Shown: positions 27,101 to 34,942, numbered from the stretch's first letter. The stretch is DNA of 37,908 nucleotides from Nisaea nitritireducens (GCF_014904795.1 NZ_JACZFS010000025.1:1-37908); one strand, 5' to 3'. The notes: generated by a model not told the origin, from the sequence alone. Made by a program: numbers and translations.

Positions 27101-28242
27101 GTAGAGACGGCATTGCGGCAGGCGCTATGTGGTGGATGGATGCTGATCGTCGCAAGGCTCTCTATGAGAAACTGCGTGTAGAGCTAACGGAAGAAGAAGC
27201 GCTCCGCCTACTGCTTCTTTCCCCTTATCGCCTTGCCACGTGGGAACTCGTCGAACAGCTCTCAGAAGAAGCACGTGCCATCTACTGGCGTGATGTCATG
27301 CCTCAGTATGCATCCAATGCAATCGATGAGAACAACGAGAGTGTGCGCCGTCTACTCGACGCGAAGAGGCCACGCGCTGCCTTTGCAGCCCTGCACTTTA
27401 AGCTGGACGAAATTCGTCCGCCGCTTCTTTTACAAATGCTCTCAAGCATCGTGCGAGACGGAAACGACAAGGACGGGGAATATCAGCTAGACGGCTATTA
27501 CATCCAGCGAGCGTTCCAACTGCTCGACATAAACCCAGACGTTTCTCTCGAAGATAAAGCCGGGCTCGAGTTTGCTTATCTGGACGTACTTACCCGCGGT
27601 TCGCGACGTGGTGACGACTATCAGATCCCAAACCTCAGACGGTATTTAGAAGATCACCCCGATATGTTCGTGCAAGCAGTGGCCTGGGCCTACAAGCGAA
27701 ATGATCGCGGTGAAGACCCACCTGAGTATAGCATCGCGAAAGGCCGCGAGAGCCTTGCGACTAGGGGGCGCCATTTAATTGAGGTTCTTGAACGTATCCC
27801 TGGTCAGGATAGAGCAACAGAAGAGGACCAGCGTAAAAAACTATCCGAATGGGTCTCCAATGTCCGCAAGGCCTGCGCGGAACTCGATCGCGCTGACATT
27901 GCTGACGTGTGCCTGGGTAAACTCTTCTCATCCGCACCAGTTGGCAAAGATGGGGTGTGGCCCAACGAAGCTGTTCGTGACGTGATGGAAGACCTTCAGT
28001 CGGAAGAGATTTCAAACGGTGCTCACACTGGGCTCTACAATGCGCGCGGCGTTCACTGGCGCGGCGAAGGCGGGGCACAAGAGCGCGAACTCGCCGACAA
28101 GTATCGCAAGTGGGCAGACGCGCTTCAGTTCACACACCCATTCGTCTCCTCCTCTCTGCTTATGTCGATGGTGCGAACATATGAGCACGAGGCTGAACAG
28201 CAGGACACGGAATCAGGGATACGGCGACGTTTGAGGCATTAA
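24139..28242 (+). CDS. Giant HigA-like HTH / nuclease-like / degenerate-NTPase protein, putative defence
   Basis: A 1367-residue protein of unknown function. Residues 1-80 match a HigA/XRE antitoxin domain (PPIHPGIYVREYVL; GVSRPGVSNFLNGK). Residues about 100-255 resemble a PD-(D/E)XK-like restriction fold: GWDGFIEA at 149-156, GWEFG at 169-173, FVFVTPRRW at 203-211 and WKDVRAYDASDLEQW at 227-241. The usual (D/E)xK lysine is not at Glu171+2, so activity is uncertain. Residues about 290-560 look like the core of a STAND-type NTPase, but LVITADSVEEAL sits where a P-loop should be and no Walker A is visible. The remaining 800 residues are mostly helical and unrecognised. Base composition is visibly more AT than the neighbours, and there is no partner gene, suggesting transfer. 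I recall similar modules in large defence-associated proteins, but I cannot verify this here. No membrane segment or signal peptide. Confidence 0.8.
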   Translation: MNKKSPPIHPGIYVREYVLTPRKLTVTGAAKLIGVSRPGVSNFLNGKVSATHDMAARLERAFGVSSKTILDLQTAYDAEAGKAAGTAQLARTYVAPFLNVQANDLESWFTKTIPARTKLSVLLRTLVHSTGHDLQKVDFPGNDDAERAGWDGFIEANSGTPWIPSGASGWEFGVTEAIKGKADGDFAKSVKAIKKADRDNITFVFVTPRRWHGKAAWITAMKAKKLWKDVRAYDASDLEQWIEQSLAAQTWFANQTERPSSGVRTLERCWTDWANVTDPALHPTLFSTAVQAWNAKVKEFVVKERSAPLVITADSVEEALAFLAQALTGPELERHKDRVLVFDKPGVLPKLAQGSTEFIAVAHTREVEREFGPYFSALSTIVVYPRNATISEPDIELEPLGYEAFNNALEAMGKERDDLTSLGNKSGRSLTVLRRQLSTIPAIRTPVWAEDHGISSSLIPLVLLGAWDAHNEADQTALSLLAGDVPFKTLEKRTQELAKLNDSPVWSIGGYRGVISKIDSLFAIAGAFTKDDLDRFLEIARMVLGEDDPVLDLPEKDRWAASIHGKKREFSGAVREGISETIVLLAVHGKNLFGKRLGFDGEPAVANLVQDLLVPLSTRKLEANDRDLPLYAEAAPNAFLNIIERDLRSARPEALDLLRPANAGLFGSSCPRTGLLWALEGLAWNPITFPRVVKILGQLSEVEINDNFANKPIRSLGSIFRTWMPQTAADHEMRLKGIHILLDKHPSIGWKICLEQFGDDGNRVGDYSHKPSWRSDGYGFGEPFKTTEPIYAFELEMAKIALSRPSYTVDMLCDLIGKLHALGPEFQERVWEIIDEWYKGGANDEDIAKVREKVRVTVLSRRGRKKAVAKGAASLSTTARAIYDAMLPTDVVNQYEWLFRQSWVEESADELFEVETDFQAREKRIEKLRTQALTKIVELRGLEGIFDLATKGNSQRQIGAYLASGILPEDQLSSLVLNCLRAPADETGRDGIAAGAMWWMDADRRKALYEKLRVELTEEEALRLLLLSPYRLATWELVEQLSEEARAIYWRDVMPQYASNAIDENNESVRRLLDAKRPRAAFAALHFKLDEIRPPLLLQMLSSIVRDGNDKDGEYQLDGYYIQRAFQLLDINPDVSLEDKAGLEFAYLDVLTRGSRRGDDYQIPNLRRYLEDHPDMFVQAVAWAYKRNDRGEDPPEYSIAKGRESLATRGRHLIEVLERIPGQDRATEEDQRKKLSEWVSNVRKACAELDRADIADVCLGKLFSSAPVGKDGVWPNEAVRDVMEDLQSEEISNGAHTGLYNARGVHWRGEGGAQERELADKYRKWADALQFTHPFVSSSLLMSMVRTYEHEAEQQDTESGIRRRLRH

Positions 28243-28359
28243 CGAGCAGAAATCATATGTCTCAGTGTACCTTGTCTTGTCGTTAAAGAGTGTGGCTCAC
28301 GGCCTTTGTCGACCGTTACGTCGGATAAACAGAAAGGGAAAAACAGAAAACAACTGTTG

Positions 28360-28376
28360 GATCTTGCCCCAAGATC
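28360..28376 (-). terminator. Probable terminator of the heme operon
   Basis: Read on the minus strand, GATCTTG, a 3-base loop and CAAGATC form a perfect 7-bp stem, followed by a T-rich stretch (TTGTTTTCTGTTTTTCCC) at about 28335-28354. It lies after the IsdG-like gene stop (28433) and marks the end of the heme operon. Confidence 0.6.
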
Positions 28377-28381
28377 TAACT

Positions 28382-28415
28382 TGGAGCGCCGCCCCCGTAC
28401 AGAACCGGCGCTCCA
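28382..28415. terminator. Second hairpin between giant gene and heme operon
   Basis: TGGAGCGCCG (28382-28391) and CGGCGCTCCA (28406-28415) form a perfect 10-bp stem with a 14-base loop. There is no T-tract on either strand. It sits 17 bases after the IsdG-like stop and may help end transcription from both sides or protect the heme mRNA. Confidence 0.5.
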
Positions 28416-28432
28416 TGCTTCTCACATCCAGA

Positions 28433-28747
28433 TCAGAGCTTCTGAACCGTCTCAAACCCCTCGAACTGCGGGTGGCCCTGATAGAGCGGTTTCCGGTCGG
28501 CGTTGCCGGCGTTGGCGTGGGCCTTGCGGAAATGATCGGACTTGGTCCAGGCGACGAAGGCGTCGTGGTCCTTCCAGAGCGTGTGCGAGGCGTACAGCGT
28601 GTGGTCTTCGGCCTCGGGGCCCTTGAGCAGGCGGAACTCGACGAAGCCCGGCACCTGGTCGAGCTGGGAATCACGGGTTTTCCAGACGGTCTCGAAATCC
28701 TCTTCGGAGCCCTTGGTGACCTTGAAGCGGTTCATGGCGATATACAT
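28433..28747 (-). CDS. IsdG/HmoA-like heme-degrading monooxygenase
   Basis: A 104-residue dimeric alpha/beta-barrel (ABM-domain) protein. The three residues essential in Staphylococcus IsdG/IsdI are present at matching positions: Asn6 (MYIAMN), Trp67 (FVAWTKS) and His77 (FRKAHAN), so it very likely cleaves heme, releasing iron in the cytoplasm. It is the last gene of the hmu operon, 54 bases after hmuV, with CCAGGAGAGACAG before the ATG. General annotation tools would call it an antibiotic biosynthesis monooxygenase; context and triad favour heme. The exact product (staphylobilin-, mycobilin- or biliverdin-like) cannot be told. Confidence 0.88.
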   Translation of the reverse strand: MYIAMNRFKVTKGSEEDFETVWKTRDSQLDQVPGFVEFRLLKGPEAEDHTLYASHTLWKDHDAFVAWTKSDHFRKAHANAGNADRKPLYQGHPQFEGFETVQKL

Positions 28748-28801
28748 TCTGTCTCTCCTGGTTTTTTTTAAACGTATCGGGTTTCTAAGCTTCCGGTGCT
28801 T

Positions 28802-29602
28802 CTAAAGCTCCGGCCCGGCATGCGCGTCCGGGCCATAGACGGGGAGGATGCGCGGCGCCTGGCCGTCCTCCCGTTCAACGGCGATTTCCGTCTCATAGAT
28901 GGCACTCAGACGGTCGGCTGTGAAGATCTTCGCGCCCGGCCCGTCCGCGACCATGCGTCCGTCATGCATCAGCGCCACCCGGTCGGCGAAGGCGGCGGCG
29001 AGGTTGAGGTCGTGCAGCACCACCAGCACCCCCGCCCCCTCGCGGGCCGCCCTGCGGGCGATGCGCATGGTGGTGATCTGGTGCGCGATATCGAGGCTCG
29101 ATGTCGGCTCGTCCAGCATCAGATAGCCCGTGTCCGGAGTGTCGGAAGCGGCGAGCTGTACGAGCACCCGGGCCAGATGGGCCCGGTGGCGCTGGCCGCC
29201 GGAGAGGATCTGGCAATTGTCGCCGATCCGGTCGGCGAGGCCAACGGAATGCAGTTTCCTGGCGATCAGCGCGTCGGCCTGCTCCGGCGGCACGTCGCGC
29301 GGGATGGAAAGCGCCAGCAGCTCGCCAACGCTGAACCCGGCGGAGAGCGACGGCGATTGCTCCAGCACCGCCCGGCGGCGGGCCAGCTCCGCCGGCGGCA
29401 GCCCCGTGATGATCGCGCCCTCAATGAAGACCTGCCCGCGTTCGGGCTGAAAGTCGCCTGCCATGGCGGCGAGCAGCGTCGATTTGCCGGCCCCGTTCGG
29501 GCCGCACAGGGCGACCAGCTCGCCCGGCCGCACCCGCAGGCTCACGTCCCGCAGCACGGTCGTCTTGCCGAAGCTGACGGTGATCCCCTGGGCTTCAAGC
29601 AT
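28802..29602 (-). CDS. hmuV: Hemin ABC transporter ATP-binding protein HmuV
   Basis: A 266-residue ABC ATPase of the FecE/HmuV type. Walker A GPNGAGKST is near residues 34-42, the signature LSGGQRHR near 150 and Walker B YLMLDEPTSSLD near 170, with the HDL H-loop in VVLHDLNLAAAFADRV. The insertion between Walker A and the signature and the length fit HmuV. The ATG overlaps the hmuU stop by 8 bases within ATGCTTGA preceded by GGGGAGG. It powers HmuU to move heme into the cytoplasm. Confidence 0.94.
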   Translation of the reverse strand: MLEAQGITVSFGKTTVLRDVSLRVRPGELVALCGPNGAGKSTLLAAMAGDFQPERGQVFIEGAIITGLPPAELARRRAVLEQSPSLSAGFSVGELLALSIPRDVPPEQADALIARKLHSVGLADRIGDNCQILSGGQRHRAHLARVLVQLAASDTPDTGYLMLDEPTSSLDIAHQITTMRIARRAAREGAGVLVVLHDLNLAAAFADRVALMHDGRMVADGPGAKIFTADRLSAIYETEIAVEREDGQAPRILPVYGPDAHAGPEL

Positions 29603-30659
29603 TGCCGCCTCCCCTGTTCATCCGGCGCATCAGCAGCCAGAGGAAGAACGGCCCGCCGATCATGCTGGTGGCGAGCCCGATGGGCGGCTCGCTCGGCGGG
29701 ACCGCGAGCCGGACCCCGAGATCGGCACCGAGAATGAGAGCGCCGCCGATCAGGGCGGCTGCCGGCAGCACATGCCGGTGCGCCGGGCCGACGATCAGCC
29801 GGGCCATGTGCGGCGCCACCAGCCCGATAAAACCGATCGGCCCCGCCGCCGCCGTGACAGCGCCGACGGAGAGAGCGGTCAGCAGCGCGATGCGGCGCTT
29901 TTGCCGCTCGATATCGACCCCGGCATGAAAGGCCGCCCGCTCACCAAGCTGGAACAGGTCGAGGGTCCGCCCCATGCGGAGCAGGAACAGCCCGGAGGCC
30001 ACCGCCACCACCGAGGTGACGGCAACCGACATCCAGTTGCCCGACGCGATGGAGCCCATCGACCAGAAGGTCAAGTCCCGGAGCTGCTGGTCGTCGCTGA
30101 TATAGACCATGGCGCCGATCAGGGCGCCGGCAATGGCGTTCACCGCCACCCCGGCCAGGATCAGCATGGCGACGTTCGTGCCGCCGCTCCGGCTGGCGAA
30201 GGTGAAGACAAAGCCGGTGACGAGAATACTGCCGACAAAGGCGCCGAGCGGCAGGGCATAGGGCCGCACGAAGGCGGGCAGCTCGCCGATGAAGAAATTG
30301 CCGAGGACGATGACGGTGACGGCGCCGACCGCTGCCCCCGCCGTGACGCCGATCAGCCCCGGATCGGCCAGCGGATTGCGCAGCACGCCCTGCAGCGCGC
30401 AACCGGACAGCGCCAGCCCCATGCCGACGGCAAGGCCGAGCACCATGCGGGGCAGCCGGATCTGCAACAGGATCGCCGTCGGCCCCGGCTCGCCATTTCC
30501 GATCAGGACGGAGAACAGATCCACAGGCCCAAGCCGGACCGGCCCCAGAGCCACTTCGGCGAAAGCCACCAGAACGACCAGCGCTCCGAGAGCGCCGAAC
30601 AGCGGCCGGCGTCCGAAAACGCCGGCAACCCGCCGCGGCAAAGTCGTTGTGACCGCCAT
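29595..30659 (-). CDS. hmuU: Hemin ABC transporter permease HmuU (FecCD family)
   Basis: A 354-residue inner-membrane permease with about ten helices. It carries FecCD-family marks: LPRMVLGLAVGMGLALSGCALQ near the first third, LTFWSMGSIASGNW in the middle and GFIGLVAPHMARLIVGP (the ATPase-coupling EAA-like loop) toward the C-terminus. It lies 7 bases after hmuT and overlaps hmuV. It forms a homodimeric channel for heme delivered by HmuT. Confidence 0.93.
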   Translation of the reverse strand: MAVTTTLPRRVAGVFGRRPLFGALGALVVLVAFAEVALGPVRLGPVDLFSVLIGNGEPGPTAILLQIRLPRMVLGLAVGMGLALSGCALQGVLRNPLADPGLIGVTAGAAVGAVTVIVLGNFFIGELPAFVRPYALPLGAFVGSILVTGFVFTFASRSGGTNVAMLILAGVAVNAIAGALIGAMVYISDDQQLRDLTFWSMGSIASGNWMSVAVTSVVAVASGLFLLRMGRTLDLFQLGERAAFHAGVDIERQKRRIALLTALSVGAVTAAAGPIGFIGLVAPHMARLIVGPAHRHVLPAAALIGGALILGADLGVRLAVPPSEPPIGLATSMIGGPFFLWLLMRRMNRGGGNA

Positions 30660-30666
30660 CTCCGGA

Positions 30667-31521
30667 TCAGTCGCTCTGCTCTGTCTTGGTCAGGGCCGTT
30701 GCCAGCTCCCGCACGGCTTCCGGCAGACGCGGGCCGAAGGTGAGCATCAGGATACCGTCCATGGCGACAAAGCGCCGGTTCTTGCCCGCCGGTGTGAGAG
30801 AGAATTCGGGACGCGCCAGCAAGGCGTCGATGCCGCCTATCCGATCCAGCGTCTGGGACATCATCAGCAGCACATCGGGCGCGGCGGAGATAATCGCTTC
30901 CTGGGACATCGGCTTGTAGCCCTCGAAGCCCGTGACCGCATTCACACCGCCCGACAGACCGATGATCGCATCAGCCGCAGTACCGGCTCCGGCCACCAGC
31001 GGCGCCCCGTCCCGGGTATTCAGCACGAAGATGACCCGGGTGTTCTCCGGAACGGCCCTGGCGACTTCGGACGCGCCCTGCATGTCCGTCTCGAGCTGCT
31101 CCGCAAGCGTGCCCGCGGCTTCCGGCATGGCCAGCACATCCCCGACAAACCGGATCTTTTGCTGAACTCCGGCCAGCGAGTCCCCTTTCGGGGCCAGCTC
31201 AACTCGCAGTCCGGCGGATTTCAGCTGCTCCACGGCGGGCGGCGGTCCCGCATCATGCGCGGCGATCAGCAGATCGGGCTGCAACGACAGGATGCCTTCG
31301 GCCGCCAGCCGGCGAATATAGCCGATCTGCTCCTTGCCCGCCGCCTCGGCCGGGAAGGTCGAGGTGCTGTCCACCGCGATCACCCGGTCGCCAGCGCCAA
31401 GCTGATAGATGATCTCGGTGATGTCGCCTCCGGCGGAGATGATGCGCTGTGGTTCCGCCGCGCCGGCAGCGCCGGATGCGAGCAAGAGAACCGTCAGCAG
31501 TGACGCCGCGAAAGATCTCAT
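30667..31521 (-). CDS. hmuT: Periplasmic hemin-binding protein HmuT
   Basis: A 284-residue substrate-binding protein. It has a signal peptide (about 1-21, ending GAAGAAEP), then PQRIISAGGDITEIIYQLGAGDRVIAVDSTS, the class III (TroA/BtuF) start typical of HmuT. The conserved loop GKEQIGYIRRLAAEGIL carries the heme-ligand tyrosine region. The frame extends upstream to 31827 inside hmuS; the ATG at 31521, overlapping the hmuS stop as ATGA, gives the family length. It hands heme from HmuR to HmuUV. Confidence 0.93.
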   Translation of the reverse strand: MRSFAASLLTVLLLASGAAGAAEPQRIISAGGDITEIIYQLGAGDRVIAVDSTSTFPAEAAGKEQIGYIRRLAAEGILSLQPDLLIAAHDAGPPPAVEQLKSAGLRVELAPKGDSLAGVQQKIRFVGDVLAMPEAAGTLAEQLETDMQGASEVARAVPENTRVIFVLNTRDGAPLVAGAGTAADAIIGLSGGVNAVTGFEGYKPMSQEAIISAAPDVLLMMSQTLDRIGGIDALLARPEFSLTPAGKNRRFVAMDGILMLTFGPRLPEAVRELATALTKTEQSD

Positions 31522-32585
31522 GCCGCCACTCCTTCGACATACCCGTTGATCAGCGACAGCCAGGCCTCCGGCTCCTCCGCACCTTCCTCCCGGACCGGGA
31601 AGAACTGACATATCACCGTGCCGTCGGCCGCGAAACAGTCGAGCGAGGTGATGTTCAGGCCCTTTTCGGTCGAGGTCTTGCAGACCGCGTAGCAGGCGTC
31701 GATCGCCTCGTCCTTCAGATGCAGATTGAAGCGCGGATCGAGGATGTTCAGCCAGCCGGCGGCGCGCTTGATGCGCTGGACCGGGCCGGAATGAACCTGG
31801 ATGCATCCGGGGCCGCGCACGAAGCACATGATCGGCAACCCGCTCTCGGCGACGCTGTGCAGCATGTTCTCGACGGCGCTGACCGGAACCGGATTGGCGA
31901 AATCGCTCCCCGCCAGCCGCAAGGCCTGCTGGCGGCCAATACCGAGCTCGGCCAGCATGCGGGTGAACTGGTGCCCGTTGCCGAGCCGGCTCCAGCGCGA
32001 CCGAAGATCCTCGGCGTCGATCTGATCGTCGGGACGTTCCGCCTTGGGCGCGTCGGGTGCCTCGAACAGCAGCGGCTCCGGCGTCAGGTTGGTGAAATCG
32101 CGCGTCAGTGCGACGAACCTGTCCATATCGGTCCCGCCGACCGCATAGATCTTGAAGGCGGCGGCACCTGTCTTGTCGAAGAATTGCAATGAGTGGCGTG
32201 TGAGTTTCGGAGACTCATCGGTGACGTAGAAGCCCGTCTTCCACTGCGCGAGGAACATCCGGAGATCGATTTCCTTGCCGAAAGCCGAGCCCATATGGGT
32301 GTTGAACCGCATGTTCTCGAAAGTTCCGGTCTTCTCGTGCACGCAATGATCGTTGCGTGTGAGGACCATGACGTCGCCGACCTCGGGCATACGCTCGATA
32401 AGGCCGACGACGTCCATGCCGGAGACAGACAATCGGCGGACACTGCCATCGCGCTCTCTCGCCTCCAGAAGGGCTGCCTCGGGAACACCGAGTTCCTCGG
32501 CCGCTGCCCGCGCACGGATAAATCCCTGCTCTTCCTTCATGCGATTGAGTTCAATCAGCAATTCTTCCGCCGATCTGGTCGTCAT
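31518..32585 (-). CDS. hmuS: Hemin-degrading factor HmuS (HemS/ChuS family)
   Basis: A 355-residue cytoplasmic heme-handling protein made of two similar halves, each a HemS domain: VLTRNDHCVHEKTGTFENM in the first and GPGCIQVHSGPVQ in the second. The His in GNGHQFTRMLAELGIGRQQA matches the axial heme ligand of HemS (His196 type). HemS/ChuS proteins bind incoming heme and open the ring to release iron. It starts at ATG 32585 after GGGAG and follows hmuR by 34 bases. The operon also ends with an IsdG-like enzyme, so two heme-opening proteins are made together. Confidence 0.94.
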   Translation of the reverse strand: MTTRSAEELLIELNRMKEEQGFIRARAAAEELGVPEAALLEARERDGSVRRLSVSGMDVVGLIERMPEVGDVMVLTRNDHCVHEKTGTFENMRFNTHMGSAFGKEIDLRMFLAQWKTGFYVTDESPKLTRHSLQFFDKTGAAAFKIYAVGGTDMDRFVALTRDFTNLTPEPLLFEAPDAPKAERPDDQIDAEDLRSRWSRLGNGHQFTRMLAELGIGRQQALRLAGSDFANPVPVSAVENMLHSVAESGLPIMCFVRGPGCIQVHSGPVQRIKRAAGWLNILDPRFNLHLKDEAIDACYAVCKTSTEKGLNITSLDCFAADGTVICQFFPVREEGAEEPEAWLSLINGYVEGVAA

Positions 32586-32619
32586 TGTCGTCTCCCGTTT
32601 TAGTCGCTGGGCTCAGTCC

Positions 32620-34635
32620 TCAGAACTGATGGGCCAGCGTGATCCGGAACGTACGGCCCATGCCGTTGTCGCCGGACAGATGCTCGCGATAGGTTTTGTC
32701 GAGAATGTTCTCGATGCCGAAGCGGAACTCGGAATCCTGCAGAACGCCTTCATCCGGCTTCCAGCTGGCAAAGAGGTTGTGCACCGTGTAGCCGGAGGTC
32801 GGCAGCGTGGTGCCGGAAACCTTGTCCTGGCCTGCCGCCATGACACCGCGCCAGCCGAAATCGACGTTGTATTCCGGCATCCGTCCACCAACAGTCAGGA
32901 CGAGTTCGTCCGCCGGGATGGAGTTGAGGTCTGTATCCTCCTCCTTGTTCTCGCCCCGGATCGCGGTATAGGCGGCACGGGTGAAGAAATAGGTGGACTG
33001 ATAGGATGCCTCGAACTCGACACCGACAATTTCCGCCTCGCCTACATTGTAGTAGGTGGAGCGGGTATTCTCGCGCTCGATCAGGTCCTTGATGTCGTTA
33101 TGGAAGAGCGTGGCCTTTGCGGTGAAGGCGTCGTTCTCAAGAGCGAGATCGCGGAAGGATGCGGCGACACCACCCTCGACGTTGAAGGACTTTTCCGGAT
33201 CAAGATTGAGATTGCCGCTTGTCGTGTCAAAGACCTCGTCGAGGACCGGCATACGCTCTGTATAAGCTGCGGAACCGAATACACCCCAGTTCGGCGTCAG
33301 CTGATAGTGAGCGGCGAGTTTCGGCGAGAAAGCCGTATTCTCGACACTCTCGCTCACGCTCAGATTACCCGCCGGAGTGAGCTCGGTGTAGTCGACGCGG
33401 ACGCCCGGAATAATGGTCAGCTTGTCCCAGAGGACGAGTTCGTTCTGGACATAGGCGCCGTATTGCGCGCTTTCGCCACCCGGGTGGAACGATATGCTGC
33501 CGGACGGGTTCGTGCTGGAAGTCGGCTGATCCGCTGTCCGGGTCTGGAACGCGTAGCTGACACCGGTGATGAGGTAGTTCTCATAATTGTCACTGGTGAA
33601 TGCCGCTGTGTTCTCGGCCCGCGCCTGCCAGGTCTCATAGGCGTAGAACGTGTCCTGGAAAAGCGCGGAGGCGCTGATGTCTTTGAGTGTGGAATTATAC
33701 TGATCGACTTCGGTATTCGAGTAGGAACCGAAGAGTTCCAGATCGATCAACGGATTGCTGCCCGGCTGGTAATTATAACTCAGCACACCTGTCTGGTCGG
33801 TAACGTCACGGTCGATATTGCCGAACTGGACTGATGTATTGGTCTGCGCGTAATCGTCGTTCTTGTCCTCAGTCATCCAGTGCTGGTAGGACGCACGGAG
33901 CTTGTGCTCCATATCCGGGCCGAACTGGTAAGTTCCTTTGAGCAGACCGGAGGGTGCCTCGAAATCGGAGCCGGTAACCGCATTGCCGTCTCCATCCTCA
34001 TATTCACCTGCGCGCCGGTAGTTAAAGGCGCCGAGCAGATCAAGGCCTTCAACAGGCCGCGCGGCGGCAATACTGGATGTCAGAAATCCGGACTCGTTGC
34101 TCTGAAACTCGAACTTCTGGCGAAAGCCGAATTTATCGTCGCCTTCCAGATAATCGGCCGCGTCCTTGGTGGTCACATCGATAACCCCGCCAAGCGCACC
34201 GGCACCGTAAAGGGTCGAGGATGCCGGGCCACGCAGCACTTCAATTGCCTTGAAGAGCTCTGGATCGGCAAAGAAAGAGCCCATCCGGTACTGTTCATGG
34301 AACTTGGTGGCGCCATCGACCCGCACAATCAGCCGGTTCTCGTCCGAAGCCCCAAGCGCGCCGATACCGCGGATGTTGAAGCTTTCGCCGAGCACACGCT
34401 CAGATCCAATCGCCTTGACGCCGGGCAGATCGGTCAGCACATCGCCGATTGTGGTCGGCTGTGCCGCCTCAAGATCTTCCTGGTCCACGACGGACACGGA
34501 TTGCGGCGTCTCGATTGCCACTTTCTCTTTACCCGCGGAAATTACGATACGGTCAAGTTGAGTGGCCTCGCCGGCATGGGCGGACGACACCACAGCGGTG
34601 GCGATGGTCGCCGCCGCAGCAATAGCTAAACGCAT
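32620..34635 (-). CDS. hmuR: TonB-dependent heme/hemoglobin receptor HmuR
   Basis: A 671-residue outer-membrane receptor. Residues 1-21 are a signal peptide ending SAHA, and the TonB box is at about LDRIVISAG. The plug runs about 35-150 (QSVSVVDQEDLEAAQPTTIGD; VLRGPASSTLYGAGALGGVIDVTTKD), followed by a barrel with terminal Phe (RITLAHQF). The segment YTERMPVLDEVF followed by NLNLDPEKSFNVEGG corresponds to the FRAP/NPNL region of heme receptors, where the heme-ligand His lies between the two boxes. Here no His is visible between them, so heme coordination may differ. It is downstream of hemP and heads the hmuRSTUV genes. Confidence 0.92.
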   Translation of the reverse strand: MRLAIAAAATIATAVVSSAHAGEATQLDRIVISAGKEKVAIETPQSVSVVDQEDLEAAQPTTIGDVLTDLPGVKAIGSERVLGESFNIRGIGALGASDENRLIVRVDGATKFHEQYRMGSFFADPELFKAIEVLRGPASSTLYGAGALGGVIDVTTKDAADYLEGDDKFGFRQKFEFQSNESGFLTSSIAAARPVEGLDLLGAFNYRRAGEYEDGDGNAVTGSDFEAPSGLLKGTYQFGPDMEHKLRASYQHWMTEDKNDDYAQTNTSVQFGNIDRDVTDQTGVLSYNYQPGSNPLIDLELFGSYSNTEVDQYNSTLKDISASALFQDTFYAYETWQARAENTAAFTSDNYENYLITGVSYAFQTRTADQPTSSTNPSGSISFHPGGESAQYGAYVQNELVLWDKLTIIPGVRVDYTELTPAGNLSVSESVENTAFSPKLAAHYQLTPNWGVFGSAAYTERMPVLDEVFDTTSGNLNLDPEKSFNVEGGVAASFRDLALENDAFTAKATLFHNDIKDLIERENTRSTYYNVGEAEIVGVEFEASYQSTYFFTRAAYTAIRGENKEEDTDLNSIPADELVLTVGGRMPEYNVDFGWRGVMAAGQDKVSGTTLPTSGYTVHNLFASWKPDEGVLQDSEFRFGIENILDKTYREHLSGDNGMGRTFRITLAHQF

Positions 34636-34706
34636 TCAATAGCCTCTTCGTCAGGTCGCTGCTGTTAGCTGCCTAGCGAAGGGCTGGGTGGCTACTCTCT
34701 GTCTAA

Positions 34707-34725
34707 GCCGGAAAAACCCTCCGGC
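34707..34725 (-). promoter_or_regulatory. Stem-loop between hemP and hmuR
   Basis: GCCGGA (34707-34712) and TCCGGC (34720-34725) form a 6-bp stem with a 7-base loop, 8 bases past the hemP stop. No T-run follows on the minus strand, so it probably tunes rather than ends transcription into hmuR. Confidence 0.45.
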
Positions 34726-34733
34726 GGGTCAGT

Positions 34734-34928
34734 TCATTTCGTGAGGATCAACTTGTTGTTGTTGGTCACACGCAGTCTGTATTCGGAACCGTTGAACAGC
34801 AGGAAAACTTCCCGTTCATCTCCCATCAGATCGCTGACGAGAATCCGGTTCTTTTCATTTGAAATGGCCGAGTCCGCGCCGGATGACGGTGCTTCGTTCG
34901 GCTCGTTCGAGGGTGTCCCCGCCAACAA
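34734..34928 (-). CDS. hemP: Hemin uptake protein HemP/HmuP
   Basis: A 64-residue protein. The C-terminal 40 residues match HemP: ILVSDLMGDEREVFLLFNG followed by EYRLRVTNNNKLILTK, where the closing KLILTK is diagnostic. HemP family members are small regulators required for heme-receptor expression in several proteobacteria (HmuP acts with Irr in Bradyrhizobium). No ATG is in place; the start is TTG at 34928 (or the next TTG, 34925), supported by a strong AAGGAGGAG. It precedes hmuR by 98 bases and follows a Fur-like box. Confidence 0.92.
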   Translation of the reverse strand: MLAGTPSNEPNEAPSSGADSAISNEKNRILVSDLMGDEREVFLLFNGSEYRLRVTNNNKLILTK

Positions 34929-34933
34929 CTCAG

Positions 34934-34942
34934 CTCCTCCTT
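34934..34942 (-). promoter_or_regulatory. Strong Shine-Dalgarno deciding the hemP TTG start
   Basis: AAGGAGGAG lies 5 bases before TTG 34928 and 8 before TTG 34925. It is one of the best ribosome sites in the window and is the reason the non-ATG start is accepted. Confidence 0.7.

Noticed and set aside
23933-28329. Short matches CGGATAAA and GCTCACGGC flanking the giant gene as att or target-site repeats
   Set aside because: Eight- and nine-base matches occur by chance at this scale, and their order is swapped between the two flanks, which does not fit a simple duplication.
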